This document shows positions 33,771 through 38,904 of a DNA stretch of 38,904 nucleotides, piece after piece. Each line of letters begins with the position of its first letter. Positions within the stretch are counted from its first letter, which is position 1. The translations under genes and the position numbers were made by a program. The notes beneath the pieces are model-generated. The model worked only from the letters and a program-made list of their open reading frames with translations, made no database searches and had not been told where the DNA came from. The DNA comes from Treponema sp. (GTDB lineage Bacteria > Spirochaetota > Spirochaetia > Treponematales > Breznakiellaceae): contig JAIRXH010000183.1 in assembly GCA_031268385.1 (NCBI GenBank), positions 1 to 38,904 on the forward strand. Direction: 5' to 3'.

Positions 33771-34169
33771 TTATTGAACGTCGACGGTGCCGCCGGCGGC
33801 GGTAACCTGTTCCTTGATTTTAGCGGCCTCTTCCTTGGAGATGCCTTCCTTGAGGGGCTTGGGCGCCCCTTCAACAAGGTCTTTGGCCTCCTTGAGTCCA
33901 AGGCCCGTAACCGCCCGGACTTCCTTGATAACCGCAATCTTCTTGGAATCGTCAAAAGCCTTGAGAATAACATTGAATTCGGTCTTCTCCTCCACACTGT
34001 CTCCGCCGCCCGCGGCCGCGCCGGGAGCGGCGCCCACCGCGGCTACCGCAACCGGGGCCGCCGCGGAAACGCCGAATTTCTCTTCCATTACCTTTACCAG
34101 TTCCGCAACTTCCAGAACCGTCATGGATGAAATCGCCTCAATAATCTGATCTACTGAAAGGGCTGCCAT
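33771..34169 (-). CDS. rplL: Ribosomal protein L7/L12
   Basis: The 132-residue product forms the ribosomal stalk that recruits GTPase factors. It has an N-terminal dimerisation helix region ([21 protein letters not shown]), an Ala/Gly-rich hinge (about 40–60) and the C-terminal domain ([20 protein letters not shown] … [20 protein letters not shown]). I start at ATG 34169, with AAGGAG eight bases upstream; an 84-base upstream frame extension has no family similarity. It sits between rplJ and rpoB. Confidence 0.97.
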   Translation of the reverse strand: MAALSVDQIIEAISSMTVLEVAELVKVMEEKFGVSAAAPVAVAAVGAAPGAAAGGGDSVEEKTEFNVILKAFDDSKKIAVIKEVRAVTGLGLKEAKDLVEGAPKPLKEGISKEEAAKIKEQVTAAGGTVDVQ

Positions 34170-34237
34170 ATTATCTTCTCCTTGATTACATATTACGCGC
34201 TTCATACGATGCACGCCCGGTTTACCCGGCACAGAAA

Positions 34238-34278
34238 CCCGACAGGTAAGCAACCTTCATTTATAGAAGCCTGACGGG
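34238..34278 (-). promoter_or_regulatory. Hairpin in the rplJ–rplL gap
   Basis: CCCGACAGG (34238–34246) and CCTGACGGG (34270–34278) pair with one A·A mismatch, enclosing a second small stem CTTC…GAAG. The 138-base gap is long for this operon. The structure may act in message processing or in raising L7/L12 output, which must exceed L10; this is inference. Confidence 0.45.
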
Positions 34279-34307
34279 CCTTTCATGTTTCATTTTGCCG
34301 CCGGCCG

Positions 34308-34853
34308 TCAAGCCGCGGACTCCGACTTTTTGTCGCCTACCGCCTTGACCGTCCGTACCAGCCGGGCGGGAATGTCGTTGAGGGCGGCGGCGAGGTTCCG
34401 GGCAGGACCATTCATCACCGACATGAGCATGGCGACAAGCTCCAGCCTGCCGGGCAGTTTCGAAAACGCCTCGGTCTGGGACGCCGTATAGACTGTGTCC
34501 CCCATCAGGGCGCCCTTTACCTGAAGCGCATGGGCTTCTTTTGTAAAGTCGAAGAGTATTTTCGCGGTCTCGTTGGCGTCCCTGGGCACAATGACCACCG
34601 CGGTGGGCCCGGCAAGGTACGCCGACACATCGGGAAATTCAAGCTTCTCAAAGGCAAGACGGGCAAAATTGTTTTTGACCACCTTGTAACGGGCATCCCT
34701 GGTCCGCAGATGTTTCCGAAGAATGGTTATCTGTTCCACCGTGAGGCCCCGGTAATCGGTAAAAATAAAATCCCGTGATGAACCGAAATTTTCCATCAGT
34801 TCCTTTATGGCACTGGTCTTGTTGTCCTGTATCTTTTTCGCGACTATCGCCAT
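34308..34853 (-). CDS. rplJ: Ribosomal protein L10
   Basis: The 181-residue product anchors the L7/L12 stalk to 23S rRNA. It shows the family N-terminus (SAIKELMENFGSSRDFIFTDYRGLTVEQ) and a typical DARYKVVKNNFARLAFE stretch, with a helical C-terminal L7/L12-binding spine. GGGAGGAG lies upstream of the ATG. It begins 16 bases after the rplA stop, so there is no room for a separate leader; any autoregulation by L10 must act elsewhere. Confidence 0.96.
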   Translation of the reverse strand: MAIVAKKIQDNKTSAIKELMENFGSSRDFIFTDYRGLTVEQITILRKHLRTRDARYKVVKNNFARLAFEKLEFPDVSAYLAGPTAVVIVPRDANETAKILFDFTKEAHALQVKGALMGDTVYTASQTEAFSKLPGRLELVAMLMSVMNGPARNLAAALNDIPARLVRTVKAVGDKKSESAA

Positions 34854-34869
34854 TTTTAACGCTCCTCCC

Positions 34870-35553
34870 TCAATTTTCCCCGGTTCTGGTGTTTACCCAT
34901 ATACCGGGCCCCATGGTAGACGCCACCGAAACGGTACGGATAAAATCGCCTTTCGCGTCCGCGGGCCGTTTCCGCTCTATTTCAGATACCACGGTTCTGA
35001 CATTCTCCGCTATCTTTTCACCATCCATGGAAACCTTTCCCACGGCAAGGTGCACCACGCCGGTTTTATCGGCCCTGAATTCAACCCGGCCCTTTCTCAG
35101 TTCCGCGAGGGCGCCTTTAAGATCGAAAGTTACCGTGCCGGTTTTGGGGTTTGGCATGAGTCCCTTGCGGCCCAGAACCATACCGAGCTTGCCGACATCC
35201 TTCATCATGTCCGGCGTCGCCACCGCAATGTCGAAATCCGTCCAGCCGCCCTTGATCTTTTCGACAAGATCATCGGCTCCCACATAGGCCGCGCCCGCGT
35301 CCTGCGCTTCCTTTTCCTTTTCAGGCTTGCAAAAAACCAGAATCTTTTTTTCGCCCTTGAACTGATGGGGAAGCACCACCGTATCCCGTACAGACTGATT
35401 TTTCTTGAGGTTCACCTTGACCGAAAGATCAACGGTTTCGTCAAATTTGGCGTAGGCCATTGTTTTGACAAGCCCCACCGCCTCGGCAAGTTCGTAACTG
35501 TTTTCGGCGCTGTATTTCTTGACGTTTTCCTGGTATTGTTTTCCGCGCTTCAT
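34870..35553 (-). CDS. rplA: Ribosomal protein L1
   Basis: The 227-residue product is a two-domain L1 with the conserved [12 protein letters not shown] segment and [16 protein letters not shown]1 binds 23S rRNA at the exit-site stalk and often represses its own operon. The start ATG overlaps the rplK stop in ATGA, so the two are translationally coupled; GAGGTGG inside rplK supplies the ribosome-binding site. Confidence 0.97.
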   Translation of the reverse strand: MKRGKQYQENVKKYSAENSYELAEAVGLVKTMAYAKFDETVDLSVKVNLKKNQSVRDTVVLPHQFKGEKKILVFCKPEKEKEAQDAGAAYVGADDLVEKIKGGWTDFDIAVATPDMMKDVGKLGMVLGRKGLMPNPKTGTVTFDLKGALAELRKGRVEFRADKTGVVHLAVGKVSMDGEKIAENVRTVVSEIERKRPADAKGDFIRTVSVASTMGPGIWVNTRTGEN

Positions 35554-35981
35554 TTTTCCACCTCAACACCCATGGACCGGGCGGTGCCGGCTATGATACG
35601 CATTGCGGCGTCTACATCGTTGGCGGAAAGATCCGCCATCTTCATTCTGGCTATTTCCTCGCACTTGGCCCGGGGCAGCGTACCCACTTTTGTCTTGTGG
35701 GATTCATTTGAACCCTTTTCAAGGCCTATGGCCTTTTTGATAAGGACGGAAGCCGGCGGAGTTTTGAGGATAAAGGTAAACGATTTATCCGCGTAAACCG
35801 TAATAACCACCGGAATGATAAGCCCCGGCTCCATACTCTTTGTCCTGTCGTTAAACTGCAGGACAAACTGGGGCGCGCTTACGCCGTGCGGCCCCAAAGC
35901 GGGACCTACAGGCGGCGCGGGCGTCGCCTTCCCCGCGGGGCACTGCAGCTTGACAAGCGCCATAATCTTCTTCTTCGCCAT
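35550..35981 (-). CDS. rplK: Ribosomal protein L11
   Basis: The 143-residue product shows the L11 N-terminal signature ([26 protein letters not shown]) and the C-terminal rRNA-binding domain ([27 protein letters not shown]). It forms part of the GTPase-associated centre. GGAG precedes the ATG. Its stop overlaps rplA. The 72-base gap before it, towards nusG, holds two small hairpins. Confidence 0.97.
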   Translation of the reverse strand: MAKKKIMALVKLQCPAGKATPAPPVGPALGPHGVSAPQFVLQFNDRTKSMEPGLIIPVVITVYADKSFTFILKTPPASVLIKKAIGLEKGSNESHKTKVGTLPRAKCEEIARMKMADLSANDVDAAMRIIAGTARSMGVEVEK

Positions 35982-36005
35982 TCATTGCTCCTTTGTGGTA
36001 ATAAT

Positions 36006-36058
36006 GTTCCCCTCTTCAGGGAACTCCCACAGCCGCGTAAAAACACGCGCGTTTTTAC
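36006..36058 (-). promoter_or_regulatory. Paired hairpins at the nusG end, one covering the stop codon
   Basis: GTAAAAAC (36037–36044) and GTTTTTAC (36051–36058) form an eight-base stem that contains the nusG TAA stop. GTTCCC (36006–36011) and GGGAAC (36019–36024) form a second stem closer to rplK. Neither is followed by a clear U-run on the minus strand. They may separate nusG from the L11 operon by processing or partial termination. Confidence 0.5.
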
Positions 36059-36612
36059 AGTTTTTCAACCTGCAAAAGATCGACTTCCACCGGAGTATTG
36101 CGCCCAAAGATCCCGACCATGACCCTGAGTTTGTTTTTCTCCTGATTCACATCCTCGATGGTTCCGGTAAAGGACTCAAAGGGTCCGTCTATAATCTTCA
36201 CCTGCTCCCCGGCGGAAAAGGACTGGCGGGCTCTGACCGGCCGCTCGCCCTTGATCTCCCCGGATTTCTGCAGTATGGCCCTTGCCTCGTCCCCCGAAAG
36301 CGGCTGAGGCCTCTTGTCCGCGGGAGTCCCAACAAAACCGGTAACACCCTGGATTTTCCTGATGCGGGAACAGGGGGTTTTCCAGTCCCCGTCCGGCAGA
36401 TCCATTTCCACCAGAATATAACCGGGAAGGAATTTGCGGATCTGCGTCCGTTTTTTGCCGTCCCGGACTTCCACAACCTCCTCGGAGGGAACCTTTACAT
36501 CGCGGACCACTTCCTTGTCCAAATCACCCTTTCCGGTCATCATGCGTATCGTTTTTTCAATTTTGTTCTCATACCCCGAATAGGTGTGGAGGACATACCA
36601 TCCTGTCGCCAT
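36055..36612 (-). CDS. nusG: Transcription antitermination/pausing factor NusG
   Basis: The 185-residue product has the NGN domain (WYVLHTYSGYENKIEK, PGYILVEMDL, IQGVTGFVGT) and a C-terminal KOW domain (FSAGEQVKIIDGPFESFTG). It binds RNA polymerase and Rho or S10. I start at ATG 36612 (AAGGGAAAC upstream); the open frame extends 141 bases further but runs through secE in another frame. It follows secE by 17 bases, the usual arrangement. Confidence 0.97.
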   Translation of the reverse strand: MATGWYVLHTYSGYENKIEKTIRMMTGKGDLDKEVVRDVKVPSEEVVEVRDGKKRTQIRKFLPGYILVEMDLPDGDWKTPCSRIRKIQGVTGFVGTPADKRPQPLSGDEARAILQKSGEIKGERPVRARQSFSAGEQVKIIDGPFESFTGTIEDVNQEKNKLRVMVGIFGRNTPVEVDLLQVEKL

Positions 36613-36629
36613 TTGTTTCCCTTGTTTCG

Positions 36630-36809
36630 CTAAAAAATCAGCCTTATTCCAAAGAGGAGCAGCACATCCACGAGGCCCAAGACGGCGGCGATAATAACGG
36701 TGGAAATAATGACCACTTTGACCGAGCTGATAACATCCTCCCTGCCCGGCCATACCACCTTCCGGAGTTCAACATAGGATTCTTTGACAAATTGAACCAG
36801 CTTGTTCAT
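36630..36809 (-). CDS. secE: Preprotein translocase subunit SecE
   Basis: The 59-residue product reads MNKLVQFVKESYVELRKVVW and then PGREDVISSVKVVII, the SecE amphipathic helix with the conserved E-L-x-K-V-x-W-P signature, followed by one membrane segment (about 32–56). It clamps SecY. GGGGAG lies about six bases before the ATG. It is the one-segment minimal form, directly upstream of nusG as in most bacteria. Confidence 0.93.
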   Translation of the reverse strand: MNKLVQFVKESYVELRKVVWPGREDVISSVKVVIISTVIIAAVLGLVDVLLLFGIRLIF

Positions 36810-36860
36810 GCTCTCCCCATTCTACAGGATTATCCCGGACCGGACATTTTGTTCCCCGCT

Positions 36861-36900
36861 CCGCCCAACATTTCACTCAACTCAGGCCAGGTAGGAATCG
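36861..36900. repeat. 40-bp duplication of the tRNA-Trp 3' end (distal copy)
   Basis: These 40 bases match 37025–37064 with a single difference (36880 A versus 37044 G). The block includes the last ~18 bases of tRNA-Trp and 22 bases of its downstream flank. The spacing is 164 bases. It resembles an attachment-site or target duplication at a tRNA 3' end, but no integrase gene is nearby. Confidence 0.85.
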
Positions 36901-37020
36901 TCTTCCGGTCGCAAACTTCCTGTTTGCTCCCTCCAGACCGTGATTCGGCCCTTCCGGCGGCATCCCTGCCGCCTTTTCCTCCCTTCGGTCGGCGGGCCGA
37001 ACCTTTCGATTCCTACCTGG
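36887..37020 (-). repeat. Structured element with terminal inverted repeats between tRNA-Trp and secE
   Basis: CCAGGTAGGAATCG (36887–36900) and CGATTCCTACCTGG (37007–37020) are 14-base inverted ends. Inside are CGGTC…GACCG (36906–36940) enclosing GCAAAC–TTCCT–GTTTGC, and TTCGGCCC…GGGCCGAA (36944–37001) enclosing GGCGGCA–TCCC–TGCCGCC. The GCAAAC…GTTTGC hairpin links it to the type I repeats. It encodes no protein I can support. It could be a small mobile element or a structured spacer RNA. Confidence 0.75.
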
Positions 37021-37046
37021 ACTCCCGCCCAACATTTCACTCGACT

Positions 37047-37119
37047 CAGGCCAGGTAGGAATCGAACCCACGACGTTCGGTTTTGGAGACCGATACTCTA
37101 CCAATTGAGCTACTGGCCT
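37047..37119 (-). tRNA. tRNA-Trp (CCA)
   Basis: The minus strand folds into a full cloverleaf: acceptor AGGCCAG with CTGGCCT, discriminator G, D arm GCTC…GAGT, anticodon loop CTCCAAA giving CCA, and T arm GTGGGTTCGATTCCTAC. The CCA tail is not encoded. It lies 11 bases downstream of rpmG and is presumably cut from the same transcript. Confidence 0.96.
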
Positions 37120-37130
37120 ATATGTATATG

Positions 37131-37304
37131 CTACTTGATCTTGGTCTCTTTGTGCAGTGTATGTTTCCTGTCGAAAGGACAGTATTTTTTCAGCTCCAGC
37201 TTTTCCTGAGTATTCCGACGGTTTTTCTGAGTGGTGTAATTGCGGCGCTTGCACTCACTGCACTGAAGCGCAATCAATTCCACCGCCGTTTTCTTGCTCG
37301 CCAT
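37131..37304 (-). CDS. rpmG: Ribosomal protein L33
   Basis: The 57-residue product reads [20 protein letters not shown] and ends [18 protein letters not shown], typical L33. Of the four zinc cysteines, Cys15, Cys18 and Cys42 remain while the fourth is Asp45, so it is intermediate between zinc-binding and zinc-free forms. TGAGGAGG precedes the ATG. It lies between tRNA-Thr and tRNA-Trp in one operon. Confidence 0.95.
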   Translation of the reverse strand: MASKKTAVELIALQCSECKRRNYTTQKNRRNTQEKLELKKYCPFDRKHTLHKETKIK

Positions 37305-37343
37305 ATTTCCTCCTCAACGCCTGTTTCCCCTGAAAGCAGGCCC

Positions 37344-37353
37344 TTCGATTCCG
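37344..37353 (-). repeat. Inverted copy of the tRNA-Thr T-arm
   Basis: TTCGATTCCG on the plus strand here is the exact reverse complement of 37377–37386 in the tRNA-Thr T-arm. In RNA the two could pair and compete with tRNA folding. Nearby CAGGC…GCCTG and CCTG…CAGG add further structure in the 62-base gap before rpmG. Confidence 0.7.
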
Positions 37354-37366
37354 TTTTCCAGCCTGA

Positions 37367-37439
37367 AGCCCTCAAGCGGAATCGAACCGCTGACCGCATC
37401 CTTACCATGGATGTGCTCTGCCAACTGAGCTACAAGGGC
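37367..37439 (-). tRNA. tRNA-Thr (GGT)
   Basis: The minus strand gives acceptor GCCCTTG pairing with TGAGGGC (two G·U pairs), anticodon stem CATCC/GGATG with loop ATGGTAA (anticodon GGT) and T arm AGCGGTTCGATTCCGCT. The CCA tail is not encoded. It is the first gene after the operon promoter. Confidence 0.95.
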
Positions 37440-37468
37440 ACAAAAAGCGCACTACTATGCGTCAACTG

Positions 37469-37497
37469 AGGATAACAAAAAACTTTGGAAAGATCAA
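37469..37497 (-). promoter_or_regulatory. Promoter of the tRNA-Thr–rpmG–tRNA-Trp–secE–nusG operon
   Basis: On the minus strand TTGATC (37492–37497) is followed after exactly 17 bases by TATCCT (37469–37474). Transcription would start about 25 bases upstream of tRNA-Thr. It is the only strong leftward promoter I see for the translation/transcription operon. Confidence 0.7.
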
Positions 37498-37544
37498 GAG
37501 GCATTACAAAGGCCTCATTGTGATTGTTTGGTCCTCAAGAAACA

Positions 37545-37573
37545 TTGTTTTTTCCGTCCGGATACACTACACT
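37545..37573 (+). promoter_or_regulatory. Promoter of the deoD gene
   Basis: TTGTTT (37545–37550), 17-base spacer, TACACT (37568–37573). The start point would fall about 25 bases before the ATG, leaving room for the GAGGAGG ribosome-binding site. It is divergent from the tRNA-Thr promoter. Confidence 0.55.
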
Positions 37574-37604
37574 GAACCGTACCTTGACTGCCCGAGGAGG
37601 AGCC

Positions 37605-38309
37605 ATGTCTGTTCATATTGCCGCGGAACCGGGGGATATTGCGGAGGCGATTTTGCTTCCCGGAGATCCCCTGCGGGCCAAATTTATTGCCGAAAAATTC
37701 CTTGAAAATCCCAAACAGTACAACGAAGTACGAAATATGTTCGGTTATACCGGGACTTACAGGGGGAAAAGAGTTTCCGTTCAGGGTACCGGCATGGGAA
37801 TTCCTTCCATATCCATCTATGTGAACGAACTTTTCAGAGACTATGGGGTAAAGCGGGCCATACGGGTTGGAACCGCGGGTTCCATACAGGAAAAAATACG
37901 GGTTAGGGATCTGGTATTGGCCATGTCCGCCTGTACCGATTCCGGGGCGAATACCGTCCGTTTTGGCGGCCGGAATTTTGCCCCGACGGCCGATTTCGGC
38001 CTCCTTAAAACCGCCTGGGAAGCGGCCGCGGCCAAAGGCTGGAATCCCCGGACAGGTTCCGTGGTCTCCTCGGATATGTTTTACACCGAAGATCCGGACG
38101 AATGGCGGCTCTGGGCGCGCTTCGGCTGTCTGTGCGTGGAAATGGAATGCGCGGAACTGTACACCCTGGCGGCCAAATACGGCCGGGAAGCCCTCTGTAT
38201 CCTTACCATCTCGGACAACCTTGTAAATCATGAGATTACCACCGCCGAAGAGCGGCAAAATACCTTTACCCGCATGATGGAAGTAGCCCTGGATACAGCC
38301 GTCTCCTGA
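37605..38309 (+). CDS. deoD: Purine nucleoside phosphorylase, DeoD type
   Basis: The 234-residue product cleaves purine (deoxy)nucleosides with phosphate, releasing the base and (deoxy)ribose-1-phosphate for salvage. Positions match the hexameric E. coli enzyme: Gly20 and Arg24 ([11 protein letters not shown]), the RVGTAGS phosphate loop (Arg87, Ser90), VEMECAELY (Glu179, Glu181) and the catalytic Asp in TISDN near 204. I choose ATG 37605, with GAGGAGGAG just upstream, over an earlier in-frame codon that would overlap the promoter. Confidence 0.97.
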   Translation: MSVHIAAEPGDIAEAILLPGDPLRAKFIAEKFLENPKQYNEVRNMFGYTGTYRGKRVSVQGTGMGIPSISIYVNELFRDYGVKRAIRVGTAGSIQEKIRVRDLVLAMSACTDSGANTVRFGGRNFAPTADFGLLKTAWEAAAAKGWNPRTGSVVSSDMFYTEDPDEWRLWARFGCLCVEMECAELYTLAAKYGREALCILTISDNLVNHEITTAEERQNTFTRMMEVALDTAVS

Positions 38310-38340
38310 CCGAAAACCGGCTGCCTGAATATTTTTGACG

Positions 38341-38382
38341 AAGCCGCCCCCGGACGGGGCGATCCCGAGAAGCGCGGCTTTT
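38341..38382 (+). terminator. Terminator downstream of deoD
   Basis: AAGCCGC (38341–38347) pairs with GCGGCTT (38374–38380), enclosing a second stem CGCCCC…GGGGCG, and is followed by TT. The U-run is short (four T's including the stem end), so efficiency is uncertain. Confidence 0.5.
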
Positions 38383-38391
38383 GCCGGTGTA

Positions 38392-38421
38392 TTGACCAGA
38401 AACGGAGAAATACGCTACCAT
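38392..38421 (+). promoter_or_regulatory. Promoter of tRNA-Leu
   Basis: TTGACC (38392–38397, five of six) and TACCAT (38416–38421) are 18 bases apart; the tRNA begins nine bases after the -10, so the 5' leader would be very short. Confidence 0.5.
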
Positions 38422-38430
38422 CATTAACGC

Positions 38431-38514
38431 GCCCGGATGGTGGAATTGGTAGACACGCTGGTTTCAGGTACCAGTGCCGTTAAAAGCATGGAAGTTCGAG
38501 TCTTCTTCCGGGCA
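38431..38514 (+). tRNA. tRNA-Leu (CAG)
   Basis: This is an 84-base class II tRNA: acceptor GCCCGGA with TCCGGGC, discriminator A, anticodon stem CTGGT/ACCAG with loop TTCAGGT (anticodon CAG), a long variable arm and T arm GAAGTTCGAGTCTTC. The CCA tail is not encoded. A weak hairpin AAACAAG…CTTGTTT follows directly and may end the transcript. Confidence 0.95.
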
Positions 38515-38753
38515 AACAAGCCTTTTCCTTGTTTGACAGCACATCCACAAACCGTTAATTTGCACTGATACCTTCAACGTGCTGTCAAGGGAGGCCCGGG
38601 GTAACATTACCGAGTGGACGGAACAAACGCTGTAAAGGCGCCATTACGGGCCCCTGTTTATAAAAATCTACAGAAAACCACTTTTTAAGCCGATAAGATT
38701 AATTCACGGCAGGGATCAATACCCGGGAACCCTGTCATTAAAAGTTTAACCGA
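38515..38753. other. Intergenic region with inverted repeats
   Basis: No gene is visible in these 239 bases. AAACAAG…CTTGTTT (38514–38534) follows tRNA-Leu. TTGACAGCAC (38533–38542) and GTGCTGTCAA (38579–38588) form a perfect 10-base stem round a 36-base loop. CAGGG…CCCTG lies near 38710–38734. A TATAAA around 38660 lacks a good -35. The leader and promoter of the last gene must be here. Confidence 0.5.
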
Positions 38754-38904
38754 ATGAACATACAGACCATAGTTCAGACACCAAAAAACCTCACCTGTGT
38801 TAAAGACGGCCTCTTTCATATCTTTTCAACTTCCGGACCCGAAATACCCATGGAATACCGCCTCGGCGGCATAAAGCCTCTTTTTGTTACAAGCCTCCGG
38901 GTTA
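38754..38904 (+). CDS. Unidentified protein, N-terminal part (runs off window)
   Basis: An open frame of 50 codons starts at ATG 38754 and continues past the last base. It begins MNIQTIVQTPKNLTCVKDG and shows no signal peptide, membrane segment or motif I recognise. The ribosome-binding site is weak (AAAAG eight bases upstream). It is called a gene because the frame is open to the edge and codon use resembles its neighbours. Confidence 0.45.
   Translation, partial: MNIQTIVQTPKNLTCVKDGLFHIFSTSGPEIPMEYRLGGIKPLFVTSLRV

Noticed and set aside
36613-36753. 47-residue extension of NusG
   Set aside because: It reads secE DNA in another frame; NusG homology begins at the ATG at 36612.
36861-37064. 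Attachment sites of a prophage or integrative island at tRNA-Trp
   Set aside because: Only 125 bases lie between the copies and no integrase is in the window; kept as a duplication of unknown origin.
1-38904. CRISPR arrays or full insertion sequences
   Set aside because: No regularly spaced repeats with unique spacers and no transposase gene were seen.

Overview
The window looks like a chromosome segment of a moderately GC-rich treponeme (Spirochaetota), plausibly from a gut-associated lineage that grows on plant sugars. Three things point there. RpoB carries Asn at the position of E. coli Ser531, the substitution linked to natural rifampicin resistance in spirochaetes. The order rpmG–tRNA-Trp–secE–nusG–rplK–rplA–rplJ–rplL–rpoB–rpoC matches what I recall of treponemal chromosomes. 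The left-edge trio of adenylate cyclase, FecR-domain protein and outer-membrane-like protein also resembles a treponemal arrangement.

Layout. (1) 1–6716, plus strand: an adenylate cyclase cut by the window edge, a FecR protein with a long Pro/Ala/Val linker, a secreted protein with a probable C-terminal beta-barrel, and a membrane hybrid histidine kinase with REC and HPt domains. (2) 6794–9615, minus strand: tyrosyl-tRNA synthetase and a divergent cyclase-homology protein. (3) 9774–12392, plus strand: a tight TPR / YmdB-like phosphoesterase / RseC-like operon, then an Hsp20 chaperone behind a long structured leader. (4) 12479–25459: a carbohydrate locus. On the minus strand it has a solute-binding lipoprotein, two CUT1 permeases, a cytoplasmic GH2 beta-mannosidase, a TIM-barrel isomerase and a zinc dehydrogenase. 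A divergent YesM/YesN-type two-component system reads on the plus strand. A Gfo/Idh/MocA oxidoreductase and a ThuA-like protein follow on the minus strand. No ABC ATPase is present, so the transporter probably uses one encoded elsewhere. (5) 25572–37439, minus strand: the transcription/ribosome operon rpoC, rpoB, rplL, rplJ, rplA, rplK, nusG, secE, tRNA-Trp, rpmG, tRNA-Thr, with a good sigma70-type promoter upstream of tRNA-Thr. (6) 37605–38904, plus strand: purine nucleoside phosphorylase, tRNA-Leu and the start of an unidentified gene.

The most unusual signal lies between the genes. A dispersed family of palindromes occurs as two hairpin types. Type I (18747–18804, 25514–25571 and a related copy inside 36887–37020) has a conserved inner GCAAAC…GTTTGC hairpin, and in the first two copies it sits inside outer arms that differ in sequence but remain self-complementary. 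Type II (12431–12466, 25479–25507, 29947–29980) is GCRCYGATT…AATCRGYGC, with paired substitutions between copies. Types I and II adjoin at the rpoC end. Several copies touch stop codons of rpoB or rpoC or sit between operon genes.

Separately, tRNA-Trp and tRNA-Thr are each followed by an inverted copy of their own T-arm. At tRNA-Trp a further direct copy lies within a 40-bp duplication of the tRNA 3' end. This gives a direct–inverted–direct arrangement that could form mutually exclusive RNA structures.
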